Origin: an uncultured Steroidobacter sp.
Lineage (GTDB): Bacteria > Pseudomonadota > Gammaproteobacteria > Steroidobacterales > Steroidobacteraceae
Length of the DNA: 46,543 bases
Assembly: GCF_937958065.1 (NCBI RefSeq)
Contig: NZ_CALFXI010000017.1
Span: forward strand, 1 to 46,543
Direction: 5' to 3'
In this document: positions 16,427-24,851 of the stretch, one piece after another
Numbering within the stretch: the stretch's first letter is position 1
Layout: each line of letters opens with the position of its first letter
Notes under the pieces: model-generated
What the model was told of the DNA's origin: nothing
The model's input: only the letters and a program-made list of their open reading frames with translations
Database searches by the model: none
Position numbers and translations under genes: made by a program

Positions 16427-17392
16427 ATGGCCACTCGAGCATCCCAGTCCGGCGCCAAAAAGCCCTTGTCCGCCATGCGCTTACCTCACATCAGCATGGA
16501 GCAGTGGCGCTGCCTGATCGCGGTCGTCGAGGCCGGCGGTTACGCGCGGGCCGCAGAGGCGCTGCATAAGAGCCAGTCGTCCGTGACCTATGCCGTGCAG
16601 AAGCTCGAATCGACGTTGCGGGTGAAGGCGTTCGAGATCCAGGGTCGCAAAGCCAGGCTCACGCCGGTCGGCGAGATGTTGTATCGACGTGCCCGCCTGC
16701 TGCTCGAAGATGCCGATGCGATCGAGCGCGCCGCCAGCCGGGCGTCGGCGGGCTGGGAAGCGGAGATTTCCATCGCGGTCGAGATCCTGTTTCCAAATTG
16801 GCTGATGTTTCAATGCCTGGACCGCTTCGGCAAGGAGAGTCCGCAGACGCGGATCGAATGGTTCGAGACCGTGCTGGAGGGCACGCCCGAAGCATTGCTC
16901 ACCGGCAAGGCGGACCTGGTGATCACCGGCATCATTCCGCCTGGCATGCCGGCGGAACATTTGCTGACGGTGCGTGCCACCGCGGTCGCGCATCCGGATC
17001 ATGAGCTGCACAAGCTTGGCCGGCCGGTGGAATATCGCGATCTGCGCAAGCATCGTCACATCATCGTGCGCGATACGAGCGCCAGGCGCGACAAGAAAGC
17101 GTTGACGCTCGATGTCGCACACCGCTGGACCGTGAGCAACATGAGCACGTCGATCGGCGCGGTATCGCGCGGCTACGGGTTCTCGTGGCTGCCCGAGGAC
17201 AAGATTCGTACGGAGCTGCAGAACGGGGAGCTGAAGGTGCTGCCAATGCGCGATATGAATCGACGCACCCAATCGTTGTATCTGGTGTTCGCCGATCGTG
17301 ACGGCGCCGGGCCCGGCGCGTTGCGTCTGGCGCAGATCATCAAGGAAGAGGTGAAGACTGCCTGCCTCGCCGTGAAGCATGAGCAGGGATGA
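16427..17392 (+). CDS. LysR-family transcriptional regulator
   Basis: The 321-residue protein has an N-terminal winged helix-turn-helix (about residues 22-85, MEQWRCLIAVVEAGGYARAA, LHKSQSSVTYAVQKLE) and a C-terminal substrate-binding domain (about 110-305). The start is uncertain: an ATG 16 codons later (MRLPHISMEQW) also fits. It is divergent from azoR and by family habit should activate or repress it in response to a quinone or similar electrophile; the effector is not visible in sequence. Confidence 0.9.
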   Translation: MATRASQSGAKKPLSAMRLPHISMEQWRCLIAVVEAGGYARAAEALHKSQSSVTYAVQKLESTLRVKAFEIQGRKARLTPVGEMLYRRARLLLEDADAIERAASRASAGWEAEISIAVEILFPNWLMFQCLDRFGKESPQTRIEWFETVLEGTPEALLTGKADLVITGIIPPGMPAEHLLTVRATAVAHPDHELHKLGRPVEYRDLRKHRHIIVRDTSARRDKKALTLDVAHRWTVSNMSTSIGAVSRGYGFSWLPEDKIRTELQNGELKVLPMRDMNRRTQSLYLVFADRDGAGPGALRLAQIIKEEVKTACLAVKHEQG

Positions 17393-17431
17393 CTGCAACC
17401 GAGGTGGCGGCGCCGGCCGGGCGCCAGGCCA

Positions 17432-18160
17432 TTACTGGCCGATGCGGTCCTCGTTGTCCCAGAGAAACCGGTAGTAGGCAATGCGTTCCGGGTCGGGCTC
17501 GATGTCATAGGCCCGGAAGAATTCCTGTTCCCAACCGGGACCGTAGTTGTAGTCGAGATTGACGCTCGCCACCGCCAGGTCGGCCCAGCGGTCGGCCACG
17601 CCCAACGAGCCGAGATCGACGTGGCCGATCGGATTGCCGTCCGCGCCGATGATGGTGTTCGGTGAACAGGGATCGCCGTGACATACGACCAGGCGGTCGA
17701 TCGGTGGGGTGCCCAGCTCATTTGCAGGAACGCGGTAGCCCGTGCGTTTCTCGGGCGACCATTCGAACGGACATTCGGCCACCGGCAGCGTCTCGTGAAG
17801 GATGCGCAGACCTCGTCCGATGGCTCTCGCAGCGAGCAGTGGTTGGGAAAGCCACGGCTCCATCACGGCGCTCGTGCCGGACAAAGCGGATGTGATCAAC
17901 CACTGCGCGACGTCGTTTGCGCCCCAATCCAGCACGCGCGGAACGTTGTGATATCGGCCGGCCCATTGCAGTCGGATGCGCTCGGCTTCCAGATCGAGCC
18001 GGGTCGTGTGCGGGCTCCATTTGATGAAGCGCGCGCCCGCTCGATAAGTCGTACCGCCACGCTCGTTGGTCCACACCAGCTGCGGTTGTTCGTCGGCGCA
18101 CAGTTCCAGCACCTTGGAGGGGACAGAGTGGGTCAAGATCGGCTCGCCTCGTTGCGGCAT
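17432..18160 (-). CDS. Aminoglycoside 3'-phosphotransferase-like kinase
   Basis: The 242-residue protein shows the APH fold motifs: the Brenner-type catalytic loop VVCHGDPCSPNTII (HGDxxxxN), the DxG motif GHVDLGSLGVADRWADLA, and a C-terminal YDIEPDPERIAYYRFLWD segment like that of APH(3') enzymes. In the N-lobe, TTYRAGARFIKW supplies the ATP-binding Lys. It is slightly shorter than APH(3') enzymes (about 264). It probably phosphorylates an aminoglycoside or a related small molecule. Base composition is like its neighbours and no mobile element is near, so it looks like a resident gene. Confidence 0.82.
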   Translation of the reverse strand: MPQRGEPILTHSVPSKVLELCADEQPQLVWTNERGGTTYRAGARFIKWSPHTTRLDLEAERIRLQWAGRYHNVPRVLDWGANDVAQWLITSALSGTSAVMEPWLSQPLLAARAIGRGLRILHETLPVAECPFEWSPEKRTGYRVPANELGTPPIDRLVVCHGDPCSPNTIIGADGNPIGHVDLGSLGVADRWADLAVASVNLDYNYGPGWEQEFFRAYDIEPDPERIAYYRFLWDNEDRIGQ

Positions 18161-18228
18161 ACTCCAGGCAGCGAAGATAGCGGAGATCGGAAGAATGCGG
18201 GCCTGGAGGCCGATTGCGCCGATTGCTC

Positions 18229-18663
18229 ATGAGCGCTGCTGACGTGCTCAGGCAAGCCGTTGCATCAGACGTAGCCGCCATGCATCGAGTGCGCATGTCC
18301 GTGCTCGAAAATCGTCTCGTCTCCCGGCAGCTGTCTGAACAGGACTACCTGGTCGAGATCGAAACCACGGGCCGCGGCTGGGTGATCGAGCGGGATGGCA
18401 GCATCGTGGCCTTCGGCATCGCCAATGCGGCCACCGCCAGCATCTGGGCGCTGTTCGTCGAGCCCGGGCAGGAGCGCCAGGGTCATGGCCGTCAATTGCA
18501 TGAAGTCATGGTTGCGTGGCTCTGGGAGCGGGGACACGATCGTCTGTGGTTGACGACGGAGCCTGGCACTCGTGCCTCGCGTTTCTATGAGGCAGCAGGG
18601 TGGGGTAGAGCAGGAACGAACGCCGAGGGTGAGTTGCGCTACGAGTTGCACAGGCCGGAATGA
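18229..18663 (+). CDS. GNAT family N-acetyltransferase
   Basis: The 144-residue protein has the acetyl-CoA-binding motif A (IWALFVEPGQERQGHGRQLHEVMVAW, quoted in part as ERQGHGRQLH) and motif B near the end (TRASRFYEAAGW). Its start is not secure: GGAGG lies 19 bases upstream of this ATG and fits a TTG at 18214 better. It is divergent from the APH-like gene and its stop overlaps the ATG of the DUF4431 gene. The substrate is unknown. Confidence 0.85.
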   Translation: MSAADVLRQAVASDVAAMHRVRMSVLENRLVSRQLSEQDYLVEIETTGRGWVIERDGSIVAFGIANAATASIWALFVEPGQERQGHGRQLHEVMVAWLWERGHDRLWLTTEPGTRASRFYEAAGWGRAGTNAEGELRYELHRPE

Positions 18664-19076
18664 TCATGTGGCGCGCTTGGTTTGCGGTCGTACTTTCCAG
18701 TGTGATGCTGCCTGCCGCAGCCCTGGATTTCTCGTGTCTGCAGTACGGCCCCGTTCGCATCCCCGGCACACTGGTGCGTCAGACGTATGCCGGGCCGCCG
18801 GATTACGAGAGCGTGACCAAGGGCGACCAGCCGCGAGTCATCTGGATTCTGCAGCTGGATGGCCGCACCTGCGTCGATGCCGACCGGCGCTATCCCAGAG
18901 AAATCGTCCAACTGGAGATCGAGCTGGCGCTGACACCGGAGCAGTACCGGCAATATCGTTCCCTGCTCGGACAGAAGGTGCTGGTCACCGGCGAGCTGCG
19001 GCACGGCGGCGCCAACTATCAAAAACGCCTGGTGATCACGCCCACCGACATTCAGAAAACCAGCCTGCTGCCCTAG
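18660..19076 (+). CDS. DUF4431 domain secreted protein
   Basis: A 138-residue protein with an N-terminal signal peptide (cleavage near AAA-L, about residue 21) and a small beta domain. The motif IPGTLVRQTYAGPPDYESVTKGD, here abbreviated as the GTLVRQTYAGPPDYESV segment, and the later ILQLDGRTCVD match DUF4431. The ATG overlaps the GNAT stop (ATGA), so translation is coupled. It ends convergent with the EF-hand gene. Function is unknown. Confidence 0.8.
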   Translation: MIMWRAWFAVVLSSVMLPAAALDFSCLQYGPVRIPGTLVRQTYAGPPDYESVTKGDQPRVIWILQLDGRTCVDADRRYPREIVQLEIELALTPEQYRQYRSLLGQKVLVTGELRHGGANYQKRLVITPTDIQKTSLLP

Positions 19077-19108
19077 GCGGGCGGCCGGAGGCCAGGCGGC
19101 GGATCGGG

Positions 19109-19408
19109 TTACTCAGAGGTGAGCTTGGGGTTGAGCTTGCCGACCGTGGCGCTGTTTTCCTGGGCCGCGCTGAATTCTTCGACGGACACGAAGCCGTCGC
19201 CGTCGGTGTCGAGCTCGGCGAATGTCTGCGACAGCTTCTGGTCGAAGCCGGCTTCGGAGCGGCTGATGCGGCCGTCACCGTTGCGGTCGAGCGTGGCAAA
19301 AGATTGGGCGGCTACGATCTTTTCCTTGCCATCGGCGGCGTACACGCCGGTGGCGCTCAACAGGCAGGCACCGGCGGCGATCGCGGCAAAAACAAGCTTT
19401 TGCATCAT
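19109..19408 (-). CDS. Secreted EF-hand calcium-binding protein
   Basis: A 99-residue protein with a signal peptide (cleavage after VYA, about residue 24) and two EF-hand loops, DRNGDGRISRSE and DTDGDGFVSVEE, about 30 residues apart. The start at MMQKLV is preferred because GAGAG lies about seven bases upstream; a longer frame has no signal-like start. It is a paralogue of the 3291-3530 protein. It likely binds calcium in the periplasm. Confidence 0.83.
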   Translation of the reverse strand: MMQKLVFAAIAAGACLLSATGVYAADGKEKIVAAQSFATLDRNGDGRISRSEAGFDQKLSQTFAELDTDGDGFVSVEEFSAAQENSATVGKLNPKLTSE

Positions 19409-19637
19409 CGGGTCTCTCATCGTTCGTGGTCCGCGGCGCCCAGCAGGTCGCCATGCGTATTGCAAAGTATGCGCTATGAATGCTCACTGAATCGTGCGTT
19501 CGGCGCACATCTCGCGACTGTGTGTTGCGTCGATCGCATGCATAGAGCCTCGCTGTTGGAGCGTCGTGCGCCGACCGAGTACGATCATGAATGAATGGGT
19601 TCAGTTCGGCAGCGCGAATATCGTCAGGAGAATCTGT

Positions 19638-20150
19638 ATGGCCAAACAAAGTTCCAAGAAAAATGGCGGCAAGGGCGGCGCGGTCGCCATCGACATCGGC
19701 ATCAGCGGTAAAGACCGTGAAAAAATCGTCGATGGCCTGGCGAAGGTGCTGGCCGATACCTATTCGCTGTACCTGAAGACCCACAACTTCCATTGGAACG
19801 TCGAAGGGCCGATGTTCAATACGCTGCACCTGATGTTCATGGAGCAGTACACCGAGCTGTGGAACGCGCTGGATGCGGTCGCCGAGCGCATCCGTTCGCT
19901 GGGCTATCCGGCGCCCGGGACTTACAGCCAGTTCGCCCGCCTCACCTCCATCGAGGAGACCGAGGGCGTGCCGGAAGCCATGGAGATGGTACGGCTACTG
20001 GTGGCCGGTCATGAAGCCGTCGCCCGCACCGCGCGTGCGGCGTTCCCGGCGGCGGAAAAAGGCGGCGACGAGTCGACCGCCGATCTGCTGACCCAGCGTC
20101 TGCAGGTTCATGAAAAGACCGCGTGGATGCTGCGCAGTCTGCTGAAGTGA
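19638..20150 (+). CDS. dps: Dps/ferritin-like DNA-protection protein
   Basis: A 170-residue four-helix ferritin-like protein of the Dps family, which oxidises Fe(II) with peroxide and stores iron, and may bind DNA. The ferroxidase signature is present: LKTHNFHWNVEGPMF supplies the His ligands and LWNALDAVAERI the Asp/Glu of the neighbouring subunit. The N-terminus is lysine/glycine-rich (SSKKNGGKGG), the DNA-binding type of tail. The start at 19638 has AGGAG seven bases before it. It ends at a strong hairpin convergent with the PilZ gene. Confidence 0.92.
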   Translation: MAKQSSKKNGGKGGAVAIDIGISGKDREKIVDGLAKVLADTYSLYLKTHNFHWNVEGPMFNTLHLMFMEQYTELWNALDAVAERIRSLGYPAPGTYSQFARLTSIEETEGVPEAMEMVRLLVAGHEAVARTARAAFPAAEKGGDESTADLLTQRLQVHEKTAWMLRSLLK

Positions 20151-20160
20151 CTTGAAGCGA

Positions 20161-20188
20161 GCGCGCCCGCTGCCCTCAGCGGGCGCGC
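20161..20188. terminator. Bidirectional hairpin between dps and the PilZ gene
   Basis: A perfect 12-bp stem, GCGCGCCCGCTG / CAGCGGGCGCGC, with a 4-nt loop. It starts 11 bp after the dps stop and overlaps the last codons of the convergent PilZ gene. No T-tract follows. Confidence 0.6.
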
Positions 20189-20532
20189 AGTAACGCGTCG
20201 ACCGCCTGCTGCGCATCCTCGTCCAGCTCCTGGAAGCGCAGTGAAATCCGGAACCCGTCCATGCCCACACAGGTGCAGCAGACCACGCTGGTCCGCGCCT
20301 GCAATCGCACCGGATTGCCTTCCACGAAGGCGTCGACCCGCACCAGGGCGGTCTCACCCTCCCGCACCGTCCGGTCCATCAGCAGGCCGATCCCGGAGGT
20401 GGAGATCTGGATCGCTTTGCCCGTCAGGATGGTGGTGTGGCCCAGGCGCATGCTGGCCGGCCAGCGCATCGCCTTGATACGGGTCGCCGCAGCGTCGGAC
20501 GCGGGGCCGTGCGAGCTGAAAAGAGACTCCAT
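20176..20532 (-). CDS. PilZ-domain protein
   Basis: A 118-residue single-domain protein. The segment MRLGHTTILTGKAIQISTSGIGLLMD resembles the PilZ core (D/NxSxxG-type ISTSGIGL), followed by strands with VRVDAFVEGNPVRLQAR. PilZ domains bind cyclic di-GMP through an N-terminal RxxxR and the (D/N)xSxxG motif. Here the second motif reads ISTSGIG with Ile in place of Asp/Asn, and the arginine motif is unclear, so c-di-GMP binding is uncertain. It is divergent from the double TetR gene. Confidence 0.65.
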   Translation of the reverse strand: MESLFSSHGPASDAAATRIKAMRWPASMRLGHTTILTGKAIQISTSGIGLLMDRTVREGETALVRVDAFVEGNPVRLQARTSVVCCTCVGMDGFRISLRFQELDEDAQQAVDALLRAR

Positions 20533-20740
20533 GTCAGCCGTGTTCGTGGTTGTGCAACGAGCGGGTCATGGCATACGTCACCCGGGGACGGGCGAAGCGT
20601 AACGCAGCCATGGACGAACTGACCCCCTGCACGGCTGTCGCAATTTGGAAACTGTGAACCGGCTCTCGTCGGCTCGTGAGGGAGCGCACGGTTCGGCGCC
20701 GCTGCCGATGCAGGCGAGGTGAACGGGAGCGGCGCTGCGG

Positions 20741-20754
20741 GTTACTATGGTAAC
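20741..20754. promoter_or_regulatory. Inverted repeat at the start of the double TetR gene
   Basis: GTTAC-TATG-GTAAC is a perfect 5-bp inverted repeat that includes the first ATG (20747) of the TetR gene. TetR proteins often bind such palindromes at their own promoters. TATGGT inside it could also be a -10 element, which would favour the second ATG (20768) as the start. Confidence 0.45.
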
Positions 20755-22048
20755 TGTCGGTACTGCCATGACTTCGAATCCCAAAGACAGCGCGGGCCAG
20801 CCCACCGCCGAGGCGCCAGCCTCGGGGGGCGCGGTCAATCGTCACGAGCGAGTGCTCGACGAGGCCGCTCGTCAACTGAATCAGAAAGGCGTGCTGCTCA
20901 CCTCGCTGGCGGAAATCGCCGCCAAGCTGGGCGTCACGCGCGGCGCGATGTACCACTACGTCGCCGATCGCGAAGACCTGGTGTTTCAATGCTATCGGCG
21001 CGCGGCCGAGATCATCGCGCGCCACCTGCGAGAAGCTGAACGCGTCGGCGGAACGTCGGCCGACATCTTGATCGATTTCATCAGCCGCATGCTCGATCCG
21101 AAGGAGCCGGAGATCGCGGCTCGCGCCGAGATCGCGATGATGAACCAGACTCAGCGCGACACCATCCAGGGACTGTATGACGCACTGACCGCCCGGCTCG
21201 CGCACCTGCTCGAAACCGGGCATCGCGAAGGCGTGCTGCGCGCCTGCGATATCGAAGTGAATGCGCGCGTGATCCTGAGTCTGGTGACGTGGGCGCCGCT
21301 CGCAAGACCGTGGGCGCATGCAGTCGGTCCGATGGGCGCGGAGCGGTTGCGGTCCGCGGTGATGGCGACCGTGCTCGAAGGGTTTTCCACGCGTCCGGAA
21401 TTGCCGAATTACCAGCCGCTGGATCTTTCCGCGCTCGCGCCCCAAGTGGTGAGCGCGTTCGATCGGGACGCGGCGCTGGAAGCGAAGCGTGAAGCACTGC
21501 TGCGAGCCGCCTCGCGCGCCTTCAATCGCAAGGGCATCGATGCCACGTCGCTGGAGGAAATCGCCGCGCAGTTGGGCACGACCAAGCGCACGTTCCATCA
21601 TCACATCGGCAGCAAGCAGGAAGTCGTGTCCGCGTGTTACGAGCGTGCCTTCCGCATTTTTCTGTTCATCAAGGACCGCATGCTCGAATACTCGGGCACG
21701 CGGATGGAAGCGCTGTCCGCCTCGATGGACGCGCTGGCGCGGGCGTATCCCAACGAGGACTTGAATCCCTTGTCGCCGCTGGTCGGGCACGGTGCGCTGT
21801 CGCCGGAAGGGCAGGCGAAGTTTGCGGTGCGCTCCGATCAGCTTGGCGACGCGTATCACGAGCTGATCCGCCAGGGCATTCGCGAAGGCACCATCAAGGA
21901 CGTGGACGTGCATGCGCGTGCGCTGATGTTGCCCGGGCTGCTCAGCTGGCTGGTCAAGGACGACGTGCCCACCGACCCACGGCAACAGCAGCACATCGCC
22001 CACGAGATCGCCAACCTGGTCGCCGTCGGGCTGCAGGCGCGCTCATGA
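20747..22048 (+). CDS. Single-chain double TetR-family regulator
   Basis: The 433-residue protein is twice the usual TetR length and has two complete TetR helix-turn-helix domains. The first is at about 33-90 (RVLDEAARQLNQKG, LAEIAAKLGVTRGAMYHYV). The second is at about 247-305 (ALLRAASRAFNRKG, LEEIAAQLGTTKRTFHHHI). Each is followed by its own helical ligand-binding domain. TetR proteins act as dimers, so this chain may be a covalent pseudo-dimer, or pair to carry four DNA-reading heads. An ATG at 20768 (MTSNPKDS) is an alternative start. Its stop overlaps the ATG of the acetylpolyamine amidohydrolase gene, suggesting control of acyl or polyamine metabolism. Confidence 0.88.
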   Translation: MVTVGTAMTSNPKDSAGQPTAEAPASGGAVNRHERVLDEAARQLNQKGVLLTSLAEIAAKLGVTRGAMYHYVADREDLVFQCYRRAAEIIARHLREAERVGGTSADILIDFISRMLDPKEPEIAARAEIAMMNQTQRDTIQGLYDALTARLAHLLETGHREGVLRACDIEVNARVILSLVTWAPLARPWAHAVGPMGAERLRSAVMATVLEGFSTRPELPNYQPLDLSALAPQVVSAFDRDAALEAKREALLRAASRAFNRKGIDATSLEEIAAQLGTTKRTFHHHIGSKQEVVSACYERAFRIFLFIKDRMLEYSGTRMEALSASMDALARAYPNEDLNPLSPLVGHGALSPEGQAKFAVRSDQLGDAYHELIRQGIREGTIKDVDVHARALMLPGLLSWLVKDDVPTDPRQQQHIAHEIANLVAVGLQARS

Positions 22049-23080
22049 AAATCGTCTACAGCGATCGTCATCGCCTGCATGCCGGTGACAGGGAAATGTA
22101 TCGTGGCCAGCTCGTGCCCTGCTTCGAGAAGCCGGAGCGTGCCGACTTCGTGCATGAGGCCGTGAAGGCGCGCAACTTCGGGCCGATCCTGGCGCCGAAG
22201 GAATTTCCGCTGGCGGCGATCGAGCGCGTCCATGCGCCTCGCTACATTCGCTTCCTGGAAAAAGCCTGGGATCTGTGGACCGCGCAGGGCTACACGAACG
22301 ATGCGTTGCCGGCCGTATGGCCGGTGCGAAGTTTCCGCAGCGACATCGAGCCCGAGACATTCTCGGGCAAGTTGGGAATGTACTCCTTCGACAGCGGCAC
22401 GCCGCTCATGGCGGGCACGTGGACCGCGGCAAAACTCGGCGCTGACATTGCGTTGACCGCGCAGCAGATCGTCAGCGGCGGCGAGCGTGCCGCGTTCGCG
22501 TTATCGCGACCGCCGGGACATCATGCGGGCCCCGATTTTCTCGGCGGCTACTGCTTCGTGAACAACGCCGCGGTCGCGGCCCAGGCATTTCGTGACAACG
22601 GGGCGAAGCGGGTGGTCGTGCTGGACGTGGACTTTCACCACGGCAATGGCACTCAGACCATCTTTTACGATCGCAGCGACGTGTTGTTTCTTTCCATCCA
22701 CGGCGATCCACGCACCGAGTATCCGTTCTACCTCGGGCATGCCGACGAGACCGGGACGGGCCCGGGTCTCGGCTACAACAGGAACTATCCGTTGCCGGCA
22801 GGCAGCAGCAATGCGTTGTGGTTCGATGCGCTCGGCGATGCGGTTCGCCGCATCCAGGAGTACCAGCCGGACGCGCTGGTGATTTCCACTCGGCGTCGAT
22901 ACTTTCGCTGACGATCCGATCTCCAAGTTTCAGCTGCGCGAGCCCGAGTATCTGAAGCTCGGCGCGCAGATCGCAGCTCTCGCGCTGCCGACCGTGTTCA
23001 TTCTCGAGGGCGGCTACGCGGTTGCCGAGATCGGCCACAACGTCGCACACGTGCTGCAGGGATTCGTAGACGCGATCTGA
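22045..23080 (+). pseudogene. Acetylpolyamine amidohydrolase gene with a one-base frameshift
   Basis: The reading frame matches acetylpolyamine amidohydrolases, zinc deacetylases of the histone-deacetylase superfamily. His159/His160 lie in PPGHHAGPDF, Asp196 and His198 in DVDFHHGNGTQ, and HGDPRTEYPFYLGHADETG is typical of the polyamine group. After TCC (22885-22887) one extra A (22888) shifts the frame and the protein ends at 22911 (288 aa). Omitting that base restores LGVDTFADDPISKFQLREP and runs to the TGA at 23080, giving 344 residues, the normal length. Asp285, the third zinc ligand, lies just after the shift. The start overlaps the TetR stop. It is either a true inactivating mutation or a sequencing error. 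Confidence 0.88.
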
Positions 23081-23081
23081 C

Positions 23082-24650
23082 TCAGGCTTGCTCGCCCAGG
23101 GTAAACATGAACTGCGCGCCGCTGTGGCCGTCGCTGCTCGCCCAGATCTCGCCGCCGTGCCGCTGAATGATGCGCTGGACGGTCGCCAGGCCGATGCCCA
23201 CACCGGGGAACTGACGCGCATCGTGCAGCCGGGTGAATGGCTTGAACAGCCGGTCCGCCTGATTCGGATTGAAGCCCGCGCCGTTGTCCTGCACTCGATA
23301 CACCACTCGACCGGCGGCATCGCGACAGGCATCGACCTCGATGCGGCTGCGCTCGCGCCTGGAGCTGTATTTCCAGGCGTTCGATAACAGGTTTTCCAGC
23401 ACCACGCTCATCAGGCCGGCATCGGCGGTCACTCGCAGACCGGGCGCGATGATGGCGTCGACCTCGCGTTGCGGCTCGGCATTGCGTAACCGGGTCAGGA
23501 TCTTGCCGGCGATTTCGCTCAAGTCGGTCGGCTTCAAATACAGCTCGGTGCGGGTGATGTGAGACAGGCGCAGCAAGTCATCGATAAGCGAACCCATGCG
23601 GGTGGTGGAGTCGCGCAAACGTTCGATGGACGCCGCCGGCAGCACGCCGCCGTGTTCGCGAGCCATGTCCAGCTCCGCATTCATGATTCGCAGCGGTGCG
23701 CGCAGATCGTGCGACACCGCGGATGAAAACGCCTCGAGCTCCTGGTTCACCGTCTGCAACTCGCGCGTGCGCTCGCGCACCTGGCGTTCCAGGTTCTGAT
23801 AGACATCGACGTTTTCCATCGCCACGGCGGTCGTGTTTGCGAGGGCTTCCAACAGCATCAGCTCCTGGGGCGTGCACTCGTGATGACTGGCCCAGTAGTT
23901 GCCGATGGCGCCGATGGGGGAGTAGGAACGGATCGGCACCATCGCGAGGCTGTGGACGAACGTCGGCCGATATGCGGCGTGCGGAATGCGCGAGTCCTTG
24001 TAGATGTCCGGAATGATGGCGGACTGGCTGTTGAGCATGGCCCAGCCGCTGATGCAGCTCTCCAGCGGAAAGCGTTGCCCTTTCCAGAGCGGCGAGATCG
24101 CGTCTTCGTCGACGTAATAACAGTAAGGGCCGTCGCGCAATACAAACGTCGCGCCGTCGCAGCCGGTGAGCTGACGGGCGGCCTTGCGAACGATGTCGAC
24201 GATGGCGTCGAGCCCGCGAGCCAGAGACAGTTTCTGCACCACATCGACCAGCAGCATCATCGCCGCTTGCGGAGGTGCGACCGCCGGCGGCGGCGCTTGG
24301 ATATTCCGGCGCAGCGCTGCGCTCAGCTGCCAAAGATGATCCTTGAGGACATAATCACTGGCGCCCGCCGCGAAACTGGCGGCCACTTCGGAGTCGAGCG
24401 CGGCGCCGGAACACACGATGACCGGCACGTTGGGGTGGGCGGCCTTGGCTTCGGCAATCGCATCTTCCGAGCTGTAGCCGGGCAGGTTGTTATCGACCAG
24501 CACGACGTCGAAGCCGCCGTCCCGCAACGCCGCGGCATATTCGCTCGAGCTGCGGACTTGAATGAACGTCGCCTGGATGCCTTGTCGCTGAATGCCGCGC
24601 TCGATAATGAGCGCATCGCTCGGGTTGTCCTCGAGATGCAGGATCTTCAT
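23082..24650 (-). CDS. Receiver-GAF-histidine kinase
   Basis: A cytoplasmic 522-residue signalling protein in the order receiver (1-120, phosphoacceptor Asp53 in LVDNNLPG), GAF domain (about 140-285), coiled coil, HisKA with His314 in AVSHDLRAPLR, and HATPase (NLLSNAWKYSS, DNGAGFNPN, GVGIGLATVQRIIQRHGG). A receiver placed before the kinase suggests it is controlled by another kinase, while GAF may bind a small molecule or tetrapyrrole; the usual bilin cysteine is not evident. Its kinase end is like that of the 3713-5167 kinase. It converges with the amidohydrolase gene, with one base between stops. Confidence 0.87.
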   Translation of the reverse strand: MKILHLEDNPSDALIIERGIQRQGIQATFIQVRSSSEYAAALRDGGFDVVLVDNNLPGYSSEDAIAEAKAAHPNVPVIVCSGAALDSEVAASFAAGASDYVLKDHLWQLSAALRRNIQAPPPAVAPPQAAMMLLVDVVQKLSLARGLDAIVDIVRKAARQLTGCDGATFVLRDGPYCYYVDEDAISPLWKGQRFPLESCISGWAMLNSQSAIIPDIYKDSRIPHAAYRPTFVHSLAMVPIRSYSPIGAIGNYWASHHECTPQELMLLEALANTTAVAMENVDVYQNLERQVRERTRELQTVNQELEAFSSAVSHDLRAPLRIMNAELDMAREHGGVLPAASIERLRDSTTRMGSLIDDLLRLSHITRTELYLKPTDLSEIAGKILTRLRNAEPQREVDAIIAPGLRVTADAGLMSVVLENLLSNAWKYSSRRERSRIEVDACRDAAGRVVYRVQDNGAGFNPNQADRLFKPFTRLHDARQFPGVGIGLATVQRIIQRHGGEIWASSDGHSGAQFMFTLGEQA

Positions 24651-24669
24651 CTACTCTCAGTTCCTCGCA

Positions 24670-24690
24670 CTCCAGAGCGCCGCTCTGGAG
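24670..24690 (-). promoter_or_regulatory. Hairpin in the leader of the receiver-GAF-kinase gene
   Basis: CTCCAGAGC / GCTCTGGAG, a perfect 9-bp stem with loop GCC, lies 20-40 bp upstream of the ATG at 24650. On the plus strand it is followed by AATTTTCC, but no gene reads into it that way. It may be a leader structure or the end of the TonB-receptor transcript. The rest of 24691-24851 shows no gene. Confidence 0.45.
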
Positions 24691-24851
24691 AATTTTCCAA
24701 TCCGTGCCGCGGTTGTTTCCGGTCGACCGTGCATCGGGGCGGGGGCGCCCGGGTCACGCTCGGGATGCAGCTAAAATATTTTCCAGACGGCAGTCTTCCA
24801 TACCCGCAGGTTTTTGAAAGACAGGATTTACCGTGCCCCGCCGGCGGCCGA

